Numbered from the stretch's first letter, positions 19,401 through 29,863 are shown. The stretch: 64,000 nucleotides of DNA from Shinisaurus crocodilurus (GCA_021292165.1 JAHFWL010001243.1:1-64000); one strand, 5' to 3'. Translations and numbers: made by a program. Notes: a model not told the origin generated them from the letters alone.

Positions 19401-19614
19401 GTCGGTCCTGCTCAGGTAGTCCTTTCCAGAAGAAGGTATAACCTCCTTTTTCTTCTTTCAGCTGTCCCTCTCCTGCCCTTCGAGTTTCTTGAAGTGCTGC
19501 TATGTCAATTTTAAACCGTCTCAGCTCCCTTGCAATAATAGCAGTCCTACGCTCAGGGCGTTCACTATCTATGTTATCCAGCAATGTCCGTATATTCCAT
19601 GTTCCAAAATTCAA
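16429..19614 (-). CDS. LINE endonuclease-reverse transcriptase ORF
   Basis: One uninterrupted frame of 1,061 codons. An APE-type endonuclease comes first ('GTWNIRTL', 'ALQETR', 'LLGDFNARVG', 'DDCWTDHRLI'). Reverse transcriptase follows ('SGPDGIPAEIF', 'NYRGISLL', 'FIDLAKAFDTVD', 'GVKQGCVIAPTLF', catalytic 'YTDD' instead of the usual YADD), then 'LLYACETWT' and 'RMPDCRLPKQLL'. The protein ends in a C2H2 finger (C-P-H-C-x12-H-x3-H). The endonuclease and reverse transcriptase would nick the target and copy the element RNA. No in-frame ATG precedes the endonuclease: the frame opens after a TGA near 19,665 and the first codon given is TTG. It belongs to the endonuclease-RT group often labelled craniofacial-development-protein-2-like; I cannot assign the exact clade. 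Confidence 0.88.
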   Translation of the reverse strand: MNFGTWNIRTLLDNIDSERPERRTAIIARELRRFKIDIAALQETRRAGEGQLKEEKGGYTFFWKGLPEQDRRIHGVGFAIKNELVNSLSEVPTGINERLITLRLKLANNQQVTILSAYAPTLDADDDIKESFYSQLDTLLSEIPKEDKIILLGDFNARVGRDFDLWPETIGKDGVGNSNPNGLLLLSICAEHNLTSTNTLFRQKNKFKTSWQHPRSKHWHLLDYVIVRARDRRDVLLTRAMVSADDCWTDHRLIRSTMVINIAPQRRLQGRKPRRKMNIQVLQDPIKQTHLQSLLKEHLPTEPPDNIEDHWSKLKTSITAACEQTIGYETKKHQDWFDENDNEIKYIIDQKRKAFQIWQNDINCAAKKKTYASAKAEVQRRTRELKNAWWKKKAEEIQQLAESHDARGFFKATRAIYGPKTYGTNPLQSKDGTKLLKDKESIALRWKEHYYDLLNRKSKVDNEIFSQIPQKQIKEELAILPTLDEVKKAINQMKNNKASGPDGIPAEIFKEGGPELVQHLHKLIEKIWIREEIPEDFRDAIIITLFKKGDRTDCGNYRGISLLATAGKIFARILANRLLSISEEILPETQYGFRPSRGTVDMIFTARQLQEKCREQNQPLYMAFIDLAKAFDTVDRTALWTILMKIGCPNKFVNILRLLHDNMTATVLDNNGSHGAPFKVGSGVKQGCVIAPTLFAIFITMVLHLVEGKLPTGVGIIYRTDGKLFNLSRLKAKSKVITTSVVELQYTDDNVVSAHSEDDLQTILNAFAEAYEKLGLSLNIKKTKVLHQQVQANPLVMPSIQLGGTILENVDHFLYLGSYLSVTANIDSEIQHRLSSASAAFSRMKHRVFEDRDICKKTKTLVYEAIVLPTLLYACETWTIYKRHFHLLERFHQRCLRKILQITWEDRRTNVSVLEEAKTTSIEKMILQRQLQWTGHVVRMPDCRLPKQLLYSQLKDGKRNIGGQYKRFKDVHKANLKKCNINIENWEALAHERSKWRLAFHKGSMDFEEARVQGEREKHAKRKARQMNPLQDHLLSGNLCPHCGKLCGSRIGLHSHLRTHR

Positions 19615-20318
19615 ATGTCTTTTTCGACCGCTAAAATGGTGACCCCACTGGACGCGGTAATCCAGTCAGGGGAGAAAGAGGTAGACTATGTTTAGGGCAC
19701 CTTTTCTAGCCCCCTCCCCATACGGGGTGAGCAGAGTGGATCCTAAATAGGGCTGCTCAGTCATGGATACAGCTGCCGAGCTGCTCGACTACCTCGTTCC
19801 TTGAACAGGGCGACTGAGTCTGCATCCACCGCCCATGTGCTGGTCCATGACTAGGGGCTTCCAGATTCACAGTCCTGCCCCCGTTGCCATTCGCCAGTCG
19901 CCATGGGACTTTTTTTTTTGTTTGTTTGTTTGTTTGGTGGGTTGGGTTGGGTTGGGTTGGAAGACGCCTGTGCGTGAAACTGTTTTATGTGGGGAGATCG
20001 GTGCACAACGAATCACCACACAAACTTGACAGAGTACGGCAGAGATCCAATGGCACGGTTACCCTGACGATTGGAAAACCATTCTCTGCTGCAGCCTTCA
20101 TCCGCCTTCACAGCCGTTGTAATTTAGGTTTAATTATCTTCCGCCTGTTCTGCCGTTGAGGACTTTATGTTTTGGATCGTTCTTTGTCTGGTTCCTCTCC
20201 CCGGACCTTACCGCCATGGGTGACCCTACTGGGAGTACATAGCTCCCGACGGCATTGCTCACAGGATTCATCGGAACACGCAAGCCCACTCACCACTTCA
20301 AGGTGACGATCCGGCGAG
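19615..20318 (-). promoter_or_regulatory. LINE 5' region
   Basis: Absent from the other arm. It contains a TTTG/GGGTT simple tract at 19,910-19,960 and no long frame. It presumably holds the element's internal promoter, which cannot be seen directly. Confidence 0.5.
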
Positions 20319-20319
20319 G

Positions 20320-21470
20320 GGAGGGGGGGGTAAGCTTCACCTGTTGAATTTGTGCCAAACCTGACAATTTGGGGGTGGTGGTGGTGGAAGAGATTGTCTA
20401 CTCCAAGTTGGCAGCCATGGCTACTTCTTGTGCCAGTGAATTCCACGGTGTAACTATGCACTATGCCAAGAAATATTTCGTTTTGTTTGTCCCAAACGTG
20501 CCACCATTTAGTTTTAGCGGATAACGCCAGGTTCAAGGTGAGAGGGAGAAAATTCTGCAGTTTTGTGTGTTTCCTCTGATCACTTTTGGACTTGGCCTTG
20601 CCCTTTGCTTGCCTGGCCATACCCTTGGCCACGCCCTCATGCTGCCTGGCCACGCCCTCTTGATCACACCTTCATGTTGCTTAAGCATACCTCTGACCAA
20701 TTCACAGGTGTGCCCCTATTTTCATCTGTGACATGTTGGAGTGTCTGCAGGAGAGGAAGGAGGGACGTGGGGGCGGGCAGGGACATTTTATGACTTTGAG
20801 GTGGGGTGGAGGTGCCGTTGCCATGGAGAGAGGTCCCTGCCCTGCCTCGCCAAATTGCCTTCCTCTCCAGGATTTCGTCACAGTTCCTTTAACCCGGGGG
20901 GGGCGCACCGCGGGGTCCTTCCTCTGGACCTCCCAAGCAGAACCAGGGGGCCGGGTGTCAGGCGCGGCACCCCAGGGAGGGTGGGCTCTTCCGGGTCAGG
21001 TGGGGACGGGCTAGTTTGTGCACGTGTCTGGTGGGTGGTAAACATTTGCTTTCTCTTTGGACCAGCCTTCCCCAACCTGGGCGGTCAATTGGCAGTGCTG
21101 CCTGGGAATGATGGGAATTGTAGTCCAGCACATCCCGAGGGCACAAAGGCTCTACAGCTGCCTTATGAACATAAGAACAGCCCTGCTGGGTCAGACCAAG
21201 AGTCCATCTGCTGGGAGACCTGGGGCCGGATCCACCATCGCCTCTGCTGGGAGAGGACCAAGCCAGGCAAGTAGCTCAGACCCGCTGCTGCTGCCTGTGT
21301 CCAACCAGGCAGCAGCAATATAAAACATTATATTGTTTTAATGTATTTTATTGTATTTATGTATTTTATTGTGTGTACATCGCCAAGGGTGGCCGGTTGC
21401 CGGCCAGATGGGCGATAAATAAATATTAATAATAATAAATAAATAAAGATCCAGCCCCAGCGGATGGGGA
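20320..21470. repeat. Left-arm repeat-derived spacer
   Basis: Matches 25,370-26,290 inverted. Pieces include a TGGCCACGCCCTC repeat (20,620-20,665), a LINE-tail-like piece with ACATAAGAACAGCCCTGCTG (21,167-21,200) and an A/T tail (21,330-21,450) after TGTGTACATCGCCAAGGG. About 130 bp at 20,665-20,790 is missing from the right arm. No gene. Confidence 0.6.
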
Positions 21471-22300
21471 TATAGGTGAGGCTTGGAGTTTTAAGAGGCC
21501 CTTCCTTTTTTGAAGGGCTGGGGGGTTTTAGGGGTTGGTAGGGTGGGTCTCCCGCCTGATTGGCGGAAGAAAGGGGGCATGTGTCTCTCCCAGGGAGATA
21601 ATGGGGGGGAGTTCTGGGGGGCAGAGCGCTAGGGGCAGGCCACGCCGCTTAAGGGGAACAAGGGATCGATGCTTAATACCTATCCCTTGTTCTGGGCCTG
21701 CCCAGAGCCAAGGGATAACGGGGGGATGTGTGGCTCCGTTACCCAAAAAACATGTCTCATCCGTGACTTGATCCTGGATGGGGGTGCGGACCTGGCATGT
21801 ATTACGGAAACCTGGCTGGAAGAGGCTGCTGCTCCAACTCTGGCGGCCTTGTGTCCGGCAGGTTTATCGTATGCCCAGCAGCCAAGGGTTGGGGGACGGG
21901 GAGGGGGAGCGGCTGTTATCTAACAGGAGTCCTTGGTCCTTAGCAGGCTCCCTCTCCGCGAGACCGAGTTTACTGAGTGCATGTACTGGAGGTTGGGTCC
22001 AAAGGGCAGCCTGGGGATTCTGCTCGTGTACCGTCCACCCCGCTGCACGACAGACTCCCTGGCCGAGGTGCTGGAGGGGGTCAGCACATGTGCGTGTGTT
22101 GTCCCCCAGGCTATTGGTGCTGGGGGACTTCAACGTGCGTTCGGGGGCTGCCCTCACGGGGGCACCTCGGGACTTCATGGAGACCATGGCTTCCTGGAAG
22201 CTGCACCCTGTATTAACTGGGCCTACCCATGTAGCTGGTCAGGCACCAGACTTGGTTTTTGTTTCTGGAGAGGGGGGAAATGTGCTGGAAATCGGGGGTA

Positions 22301-22542
22301 CAGTAATACCTTGGATTGCAAGTCTCATGGTTTGAGAGCGTTTTGCAAGACAAGCAAATTTTTTATTATTTTTTTTACTTGATATACAAGCCACGTCTTG
22401 CAATACAAGTATTGTAGTACGGCTTAAATTAAAAATCTCTGTACACATTTGGGGGGGGGGGGATTTCGTTTTGATATAAGAGTGTTTTGGATTACAAGCA
22501 TGTTTCCGGAACGAATTATGCTCTCAATCCAAGGCATGACTG
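22301..22542. mobile_element. Tigger/mariner-like MITE, TA target duplication
   Basis: Terminal inverted repeats CAGTAATACCTTGGATTG and (reverse) CAGTCATGCCTTGGATTG, flanked by TA on both sides (22,299-22,300 and 22,543-22,544). 242 bp, no coding capacity. The TA duplication and CAGT ends fit Tc1/mariner-superfamily Tigger derivatives. Confidence 0.8.
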
Positions 22543-24311
22543 TATATCCACCACCCGCTTGTCATGGTCAGATCCCTATCTGGTGGGGTTGGATTTCTCG
22601 GTGCCACAACCCCCCTGCCGGGGTGAGGGACCTATTAGGATGGTCCACCCCAGGTGTCTTATGGATCCGGATGGATTCCTGAACGCGCTTGGGGAACTGG
22701 AGCACGCAAACGGTAGCTCGGTCGAGACCCTGGTGGATGACTGGAATGCTGCAATCACCAGGGCATTAGACCAACTTGCCCCGAAGCACCCTCTTCACTT
22801 GAACAGAGCTCACACGGCACCATGGTTTACTCCATTGTTGCCAGCTTTGAAACCGGAGGTGAGAAGGCTAGAGCGCCGATGGCGCAAATCCCACTCCGAA
22901 GACGATCGAACACAGGTTAGAACTGCATCTTCAGCCTACCGGGTGGCGGTGAAGGCAGCAAAAAAGAATTTCTATGCTGCCTCCATCGCGTCTGCGGAGT
23001 GCTGCCCCAGGAGACTGTTCCAAGTTGTCCGGAGTCTGGTCGGTCCAGTTGCTCCGGACCCACTGGAACAGTCTAAAGCCTCCTGTGAGGCTTTAGCGAA
23101 GCACTTCTCAGATAAAATTGATCGGATTAGGAGTGGGATTTCGTGCGTCGTGGACACAGGGAGTGAACGGGAGGAGACCGATGGCAGACCGGTTTTGTAG
23201 GGATGGGGACTCGGACTCGAGGACTCGACTCGTGAGTCGGACTGAGTCCCCCCTCTGACTCGACTCGGACTCGAGTCCCAATATTTTTAATGGGACTCGA
23301 GACTCGACTCGGGACTCGAGACCAAGGACTCGTCAACATCCCTGGGCTGTTGACGAGTCTTCTGGCTGTGCCAGAAGGAGCGCGATCACCGGTGAAGAAC
23401 GCATGGAAGCGAGGCGCGCCACTGCTCGGCCACTATGGACAGCTACCAGGAGCGCAGCCCCAATGATGTGTTGAGATTTATTTTGATTGATGTGTTGTGG
23501 GGGGGGGGGGTTGGGTTAGGGTCAGACATTTTGGGTTTGGCTGCCTCTGCCTGCCTGTTTGGGGTTCCCAGCCTCCTCTGCCTGCCTGGTCTCTTCTTGA
23601 CCTGTTCAACAGTTGAATTGTCCAAGACAAAGGCCTCTGCCTGCCTGCTTTGGGGTTCCCTGCCTCCTCTGCCTGCCTGGTTATTTTGGGTTTGTCTGCC
23701 TGGTCTGTTCTTGCCAAAATCAGTTGCAGAGTTTTGAAATAAAAAGGCACACTTGTGCCTAGAATTTATTTAAGCCACACATCTGAAGTAGCCTTATTTT
23801 GTTGGGGGGAAGCCCCATTGATTTTAATAGGGACTCGTGGAGTCAGTTTTGGGAGTGACTCAGGACTCGTGACTCGTGAGTCACCATTTTGGACCAAGGA
23901 CTCGGACTCGGACTCGAGACTCGGGTCCAAAGACTCGTGACTTGACTCGTGACTCGAGACCAAGGACTCTTCAACATCCCTGCGGTTTTGTGGGATCGGT
24001 TCCAGCTTCTTCCTTCTGATGAAGTGGACAAGGTGCTTTCATCTGTAAGGCCGACCACCAGCTTGCTTGATCCTTGCCCGCCCTGGCTCATCATGAGCTG
24101 TAGGGAGAGACTGGGTGAGGGGATCAAGGCGGTGGTGAATACCTCCCTCGAGGAGGGAGCGATGCCATCAGCCCTTAAGGAGGCAGTAATAAGACCGCTT
24201 CTGAAGAAGCCCTCCTTGGATCCCCAAGATCTGAACAACTTCCACCCAGTCTCCAATTTGCCATTTCTGGACAAGGTGATTGAGCAAGTGGTGGGGCTCA
24301 GTTGAAGGCAA
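22499..24311. other. Palindrome loop
   Basis: Sequence between the two arms with no inverted partner: the last 44 bp of the left MITE, LINE coding pieces and the hAT element. Its right border is where plus-strand reverse transcriptase sequence meets an inverted, truncated MITE. Confidence 0.8.
23198..23982. mobile_element. Non-autonomous hAT element, 8-bp target duplication
   Basis: Flanked by CGGTTTTG at 23,190-23,197 and 23,983-23,990. The ends are TAGGGATG and CATCCCTG, a hAT-type CAGGGATG inverted repeat with one changed base. Subterminal DNA is made of many GACTCG/CGAGTC motifs on both sides. The interior (23,480-23,740) is a CTGCCTGCCTG-rich imperfect repeat and no transposase was found. 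Without the element and one target copy, the surrounding LINE frame reads straight through. Confidence 0.88.
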
Positions 24312-24507
24312 CTTGTAATCCAAACCACTCTTATAACAAAATGAAATCCCCCCCAAAAAAATGTGTACAGAGATTTTTAATTTAAGTCGTACTGCAATAC
24401 TTGTATTGCAAGACGTGGCTTGTAAATCAAGTAAAAAAAATATATTAAATTTGCTTGTCTTGCAAAACGCTCTCAAATCAAGTTACTTGCAATCCAAGGT
24501 ATTACTG
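24312..24507. mobile_element. Truncated inverted copy of the Tigger-like MITE
   Basis: Matches 22,301-22,498 in reverse; its outer end CAGTAATACC with TA at 24,508-24,509 is intact. The inner 44 bp are missing where the arm joins the loop, so the duplication breakpoint fell inside the MITE. Confidence 0.8.
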
Positions 24508-24509
24508 TA

Positions 24510-25330
24510 CCCCCGATTTCCAGCACATTTCCCCCCTCTCCAGAAACAAAAACCAAGTCTGGTGCCTGACCAGCTACATGGGTAGGCCCAGTTAATACAG
24601 GGTGCAGCTTCCAGGAAGCCATGGTCTCCATGAAGTCCCGAGGTGCCCCCGTGAGGGCAGCCCCCGAATGCACGTTGAAGTCCCCCAGCACCAATAGCCT
24701 GGGGGACAGCACACGCACATCGGAGACCCCCTCCAGCACCTCGGCCAGGGAGTGTTGTGCATCGGGGTGGACGGTACACGAGCAGAATCCCCAGGCTGCC
24801 CTTTGGACCCAACCTCCAGTACATGCACTCAGTAAACTCGGTCTCGCAGAGAGGGAGCCTGGTAAGGACCAAGGACTCCCGGGAGATAACAGCCGCTCCC
24901 CCTCCCCGTCCCCCAACCCTTGGCTGCTGGGCATACGAGAAACCGTCCGGACACAAGGCCGCCAGAGTTGGAGCAGCAGCCTCGTCCAGCCAGGTCTCCG
25001 TAATACATGCCAGGTCCGCACCCTCATCCAGGATCAAGTCACGGATGAGAGATGTTTTTTGGGTAACGGAGCCACACATTCCCCCGTTATCCCTTGGCTC
25101 TGGGCAGGCCCAGAACAAGGGATAGGTATTAAGCACCGATCCCTTGTTCCCCTAGTACTCTGCCAGCATCTGTCGCTCAACAATCGTACGTTTTGCCCCC
25201 CAGAACTCCCCCCCATTATCTCCCTGGGAGAGACACATGCCCCCTTGCTTCTGCCAATCAGGTGGGAGACCCACCCCTAAAACCCCCCAGCCCTTCAAAA
25301 AAGGAAGGGCCTCTTAAAACTCTCAGCCTC
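24510..25330 (-). mobile_element. L2/CR1-type LINE endonuclease part, right-arm copy
   Basis: Minus-strand frames repeat the 'LACITETWLDE', 'RGGGAAVIS' and 'GDFN' features of the left-arm copy, with a frameshift near 24,750. No linker or reverse transcriptase follows because the arm ends inside the MITE. Confidence 0.75.
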
Positions 25331-25334
25331 ACCT

Positions 25335-26300
25335 ATATCCCCATCCACTGGGGCCGGATCTTTATAGCCCCACAGTTGCAGGTGGGGCGGGGTGGCTCCT
25401 GGCTGGGCCCAGTCCTGCAAAGGGGCAGCCAGCAATCCCACAGGTGGTGCCGCCGGTTGGACACAGGCAGCAGCAGAAGCGGGGCTGAGCTACTTGCCTG
25501 GCTTGGTCCTCTCCCAGCAGAGGCGGTGGTGGATCCGGCCCCAGGTCTCCCAGCGGATGGACTCTTGGTCTGACCCAGCAGGGCTGTTCTTATGTTCATA
25601 AGGCAGCTGTAGAGCCTTTGTGCCCTCGGGATGTGCTGGACTACAATTCCCATCATTCCCAGGCAGCACTGCCAATTGCCCCCCAGGTTGGGGGAGGCTG
25701 GTCCAAAGAGAAAGCAAATGTTTACCACCCACCAGACACGTGTACAAACTAGCCCGTCCCCACCCAGTCAGCCCAGAGGAGCCCAGCCGGCCCCCTGGTT
25801 CTGCTTGGGAGGTCCCGAGGAAGGACCCCGCGGTGCGCCCCCCCCCGGGTTAAAGGAACTGTAATGAAATCCTGGAGAGGAAGGCAATTTGGGGTCGCAG
25901 AGTAGGGCCCTGTCTCCATGGCAACGGCACCTCCACCCCACCGTGAAGGTGTGATCAAGAGGGCGTGGCCAGGCAGCATGAGGGCGTGGCCAAAGGTATG
26001 GCCAGGCAAGCAAAGGGCATGGCCAAGTACAAAAGTGATCAGAGGAAACACACAAAACTGCAGAATTTTCTCCCTCTCACCTAGAACCTGGCGTTATCCG
26101 CTAAAACTAAATGGTGGCACGTTTGGGACAAACAAAACGGAATATTTCTTGGCATAGTGCATAGTTACACCGTGGAATTCACTGGCACAAGAAGTAGCCA
26201 TGGCTTTCAACTTGGAGTAGACAATCTCTTCCACCACCACCACCCCCAAATTGTCAGGATTGGCACAAATTCAACAGGTGAAGCTTACCCCCCCCTCCCA
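25335..26300. repeat. Right-arm repeat-derived spacer with empty LINE site
   Basis: Inverted partner of 20,320-21,470. The poly-C run at 26,287-26,302, between AAGCTTA and TCCCAAACATGGAGC, is the uninterrupted counterpart of the site that holds the 4-kb LINE in the left arm. No gene. Confidence 0.65.
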
Positions 26301-26439
26301 AACATGGAGCTTCAGAGAGAAGGGGAAGTTTCTTGCCTTTCCTTCTGACGCTGCATCTCACCTGTTAGAGGCACCGAGTCAGCTCTGTTAGGAAAGGAAA
26401 TCTTTGGCAATACGAAGATAGTTATCATGTGATCAATTT

Positions 26440-26822
26440 CCTCCTCCTCCTCTTTCCGCCCAGCTGATCCCTTCCCCAAGTGGGCGCTCACCCGTGCACG
26501 CGCACGCACAGCCACGCGCACCCCTCGCCTCCACCTCCCAGTTTAGCAGCCTCTCTCTACTCTTAAAGGGGCCCTGGGCAAAAGTCAATTGCGGCGAAGC
26601 TAAACCTCCAAGCTGAGCTGCAACTGCGAGCGGCCCCTTTAAAAGCAGCTTGAAGTACCTGGGAGTTCCCGGCTCTGCAGGACGAAGTGAGGAGAAGCCC
26701 GGATGGCTGATGGGTTTTCCTGGGGGGCGCGCCATTTCCCTGGCAATTGGGGACGACTCTGCTCCTGCCTTTTCCTGCCCGGCGACTCTGCTCTTTCCCG
26801 CCTCCCTCCCTCCCGCGATCCG
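26440..26822 (+). promoter_or_regulatory. Unit B promoter and putative non-coding exon 1
   Basis: CpG-rich, conserved with A and C. Dyad TTAAAGGGGCC (26,563-26,573) and GGCCCCTTTAAA (26,633-26,644). A good donor, CCG|GTGAGA, ends at 26,822 and could pair with the SCAN-exon acceptor at 29,863. Exon and start site are inferred. Confidence 0.5.
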
Positions 26823-27960
26823 GTGAGACACCCCCCCTTGTGAATTTGGGTAGGGGGCGGCCCTGGGCTGCAGTAGGGGAGGGGGGCATGGCGGGGGGGG
26901 GGAAGAAGGTGCAAGCTGGAACACACAACCCCATTTCAACCCACAGGCTGACCCGTTTGGGGTTTCCCCACAAGCCCGGGCGCTTCTTTCTTTCTCTCCT
27001 CCGTAAAGCCAGGAGAGTCTTTTGGTTGGGGGGGGGGGGGGGGAGATTAAAGGAGGTCTGCGAGGAATCCAGCAGGCTCGTGGACTCTGCACCCGGATAT
27101 CGGGTAAAATCATTGCCCCCCCCCAATCGGGCCCTGTGGCTCCGGGCTCCCCAACGCGGCTCCTCCGAGGGGTTTCTGCGCGAGGCCGAGCTGCTCCCCT
27201 GGTTCTGGGCTGGCTTGGCTGGACCGCCCAAAGCAAACCCAATTGGGCCGAGGGGGGCGGATGAGGTGCCCCCACCCCCGCCCAGGGCTGGCCCCACCAT
27301 TGGGCAGAGGGAGGGGTCGCCCCCGGCAGCTGATTCCGGGTGACCTGAAAGTCCAGCAACTGAGTATTTCCCTCCCTCTTCTGGCTCTTCTCCTGCTGGG
27401 GATGCTGGGAGACGCGCTTTGGCAGGGCGGGGAGCAACGTGTCCTGTGTCAGCCCTCATGCACGCCTGGCCACAGAGAGAGCTGTCTTTTCTAGATTATT
27501 ATTAAGATTAATATTATTGCAAAAATGGATATATTTTTTTTAAAAAAGGATATTTATTGTGGTTACATACAAAGCTGTTCTTGGCGACTGACAGGATTGC
27601 TCTGCATTTATGCCAAGACACAAAAACAGGAGACATGGATAGGAACTCCTAGTAGTGGATGCAATCCAGCCCTGGTATGTGCCTGCAGTCAGGTGTATTT
27701 AGGGGCAGTGAGGGAGGCAAAGAAACTGCCTCTATTCAGTCTTGTATTTGTCGCCCAGCAGAGCTCTTTTGGGTTGTCCGGGGCCTATTATATGCTGGCC
27801 CCAAGGACATCCTGGACCCCTCTAAGGCCCGCTGCAATACAGTACATTTGCTAGGCACTTCCAGGAAAAATCTCTTGCATCCGCCGGGACTTGCACTCCA
27901 ATGTTATAGCAGTTGAATCAGGTGAGGTACCCAGAGCTCAGCCTGGTCAAATTTTCTTGC
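26823..27960. other. Unit B intron 1, proximal part
   Basis: GC-rich with G-runs at 26,880-26,910 and 27,025-27,047, then an AT-rich tract near 27,490-27,560. Many overlapping frames but no family recognised. Confidence 0.5.
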
Positions 27961-27964
27961 ATGA

Positions 27965-29455
27965 GTTTTAGTTGGTACAGCTCCAGGATGTTGACAAGGT
28001 GCTTGGACAGGTTCGTGCAACTACAGCTGTACTAGATCCTTGCCCCTCTTGGCTCCTAAAAACCAGCAGGGAGGGAACAGCCGGCTGGGCCAGGGAGGCG
28101 ATCAATGCCTTCTTGCGAGAGGGAGTGGTCCCATGGCACTTGAAAGAAGCGGTGGTGGGGCCACTCTTGAAGAAACCCTCCTTGGACCTGGATGATCTTA
28201 ACAACTTCAGGCCAGTGGCAAATATTCCTTTCTTGGGCAAGGTCCTTGAGTGGGTTGTGGCCAACCAGCTTCAGGCGCTCTTGGATGAGACTGATTATCT
28301 GGATCCATTTCAGTCGGGGTTCAGCACTGGTTTTGGCATGGAAAGAGCTTTGGCCGCCCTGTATGATGACCTGTGTTGGGAGAGAGACGGGGAGTGTGAC
28401 CTTGTTGATACTCCTGGATCTCTTGCCAGCTTTCTCTACCATCGCCCATGGTATCCTTCTGGGGTGGCTGTCTGAGATGCCAGTGGGGGGTACTGCATTG
28501 CAGTGGTTCCGCTCCTACTTGCATGGCCAGCTCCAGAAGGTGGTGCTTGGGGAATGCTGCTGGGCCCCCCGTGGACTCTCCAGTAGGGGGTCCCTCAGGG
28601 GTCGGTCTTATCCCCCATGCTATTGAACATCTACATGAAACCACTGAGTGGGGTCATCCGGAGTTTTGCAGTGCGTTGCCATCAATACGCTGATGACGCG
28701 CAACCCTATCTCTCCTTTTCCTCTTCAGCAGCTGAGGCTGTGGATGTGCTAAACCGGTGCCTGGCCACGACAATGGACTGGCTGAGGGCTTACAAACTGA
28801 GGCTCAATCCGGACTAGACTGAGATGCTGTTAGTGGGTGGTTCACCCAACGGAATGGAGGGTGTTCAGCCTGTAATGGATGGGGTGGCACTCCCCTTGAA
28901 GGAGCAGGTCCGTAGCTTGGGGGTCCTCTTTGGGCCATCTTTGTAACTTGAGGCTCAAGTGGCCTCAGTGGCACGGAGTGCCTTCTACCAGCTCCGGCTG
29001 ATATCCCAGCTATGACCCTATCTGGACAGGGATAGTCTGGTTTCAGTAATCTATGCTCTGGTAATCTCTAAATTAGACTACTGCAATGCACTCTACGTGG
29101 GGCTGCCCTTGAAGACTATTCAGAAGCTGCAGCTTGTCAGAAATGCAGCAGCCAGACTAATAGGCAGGACCAGTAGGTCAAAGCACATAGCACCAGTTCT
29201 GGCCCATTTGCTTCCGTTCCTGATTCCAGTTGCTTGGTATAGCAATTCTTGACCAAGCACCTCTCCCAGCTGCAATCTCCCCTGACACTACGTTGAACAT
29301 CTGAGTCCTTCCCCCAACTGCCACCTCCGAGGGAGGCCTGGAGGGCGGTAACAAAGGGGGGGCTTTTCTGTGGAAGCCCCAAACTGTGCAACGAGCTCCA
29401 CACTGAGGTGGCGCCAGCTCTACTATCCTTTAGGCGCCTTGTTATACCCTGTTAG
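27965..29455 (+). mobile_element. L2/CR1-type LINE remnant in intron 1 of unit B
   Basis: Sense to the gene. Reverse transcriptase features: 'LLKKPSLDLDDLNNFRPV', 'DYLDPFQSGF', 'ILLGWLSEM' and 'HQYADDAQPY', then a TAG stop at about 28,815, followed by the C-terminal 'KLDYCNALYVGLPLKTIQ' and a tail near 29,450. It keeps the empty site of the CR1 insertion of A and C at 28,317-28,323. Confidence 0.8.
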
Positions 29456-29863
29456 TCATTTGAGTCATAGTTAAATTTGGTTTTTAAAGCAATTTCTAGG
29501 TAGTTTTGCCTAAGAGCGGCTGAATGAGAACAGAGCAGTAGCAGGATGCCTGATGGAGAGGGGTGTGGTGGGGGCTTTGGAAGAAGAATGGGCAGGGGGC
29601 TCAACGGAAGGCTGAGAGTGGGAGCTGGTTTGGACTGGGAGGAAGGTTGGGGTGCGTGGAGGATGCTGCATCCTCTGACTTGCAAGCCCATGAAAGGAGT
29701 TTTGGTTCATGGCTCCCAGGCAAAGACACCTCCCGAACCCATGTCTACATTTTCCCTTTGAGTCTTGGCACGTGCCTGCCTTTCCTTTTGGAAAGGGACC
29801 TGGTTGCTACCTGGAGTCCGCACTGTTCCTTCTTGCCCTGACAGGGTAATAATTCTTTTACAG

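Larger units (their letters stand above)
16342..20318 (-). mobile_element. Full-length APE-type LINE, private to the left arm
   Basis: The boundaries come from comparing the arms: the right arm has an uninterrupted GGTAAGCTT-side poly-C site at about 26,287-26,302 where the left arm carries this element. The 3' end is a short GATGATGATGA tract at 16,342-16,352; the 5' end lies near 20,318. Both borders are G-rich (GTTTGGGGGG and GAGGGGAGGGGGG), consistent with a G-rich target duplication. It has a 5' region of about 0.7 kb, one long ORF and a short 3' UTR. Confidence 0.85.
6777..22498. repeat. Left arm of giant inverted repeat
   Basis: Read as reverse complement, this interval matches 24,312-36,043 nearly continuously: finger exon, KRAB exon, linker exon, SCAN exon, intronic LINE, promoter, endonuclease-coding LINE part and a MITE. 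The outer limit is at GAGCCATATTT (6,777), the inner limit at GGATTACAAG (22,489-22,498). It is about 15.7 kb here because of a private LINE of about 4 kb at 16.34-20.32 kb; without it the arm is about 11.7 kb, equal to the other arm. Confidence 0.9.
21470..24303 (+). mobile_element. L2/CR1-type LINE with nested MITE and hAT
   Basis: Plus-strand coding pieces, in order: endonuclease ('LACITETWLEE' at 21.8 kb, 'LVLGDFN' at 22.1 kb, 'WSDPYLVGL' at 22.57 kb with P in place of the usual H), a linker region to 23,189, and reverse transcriptase entry ('AVIRPLLKKPSLDPQDLNNF') ending near 24,300. It is interrupted by a MITE at 22,301-22,542 and a hAT at 23,198-23,982. Frameshifts near 21,920 and 22,100 show decay. 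At 24,303 the element stops at the start of the right arm. Confidence 0.8.

Noticed and set aside
16429..19614. Reading the long ORF as a host craniofacial development protein
   Set aside because: The endonuclease, reverse transcriptase and clean insertion against the empty arm show that it is a LINE; the host-gene name is a common mislabel.
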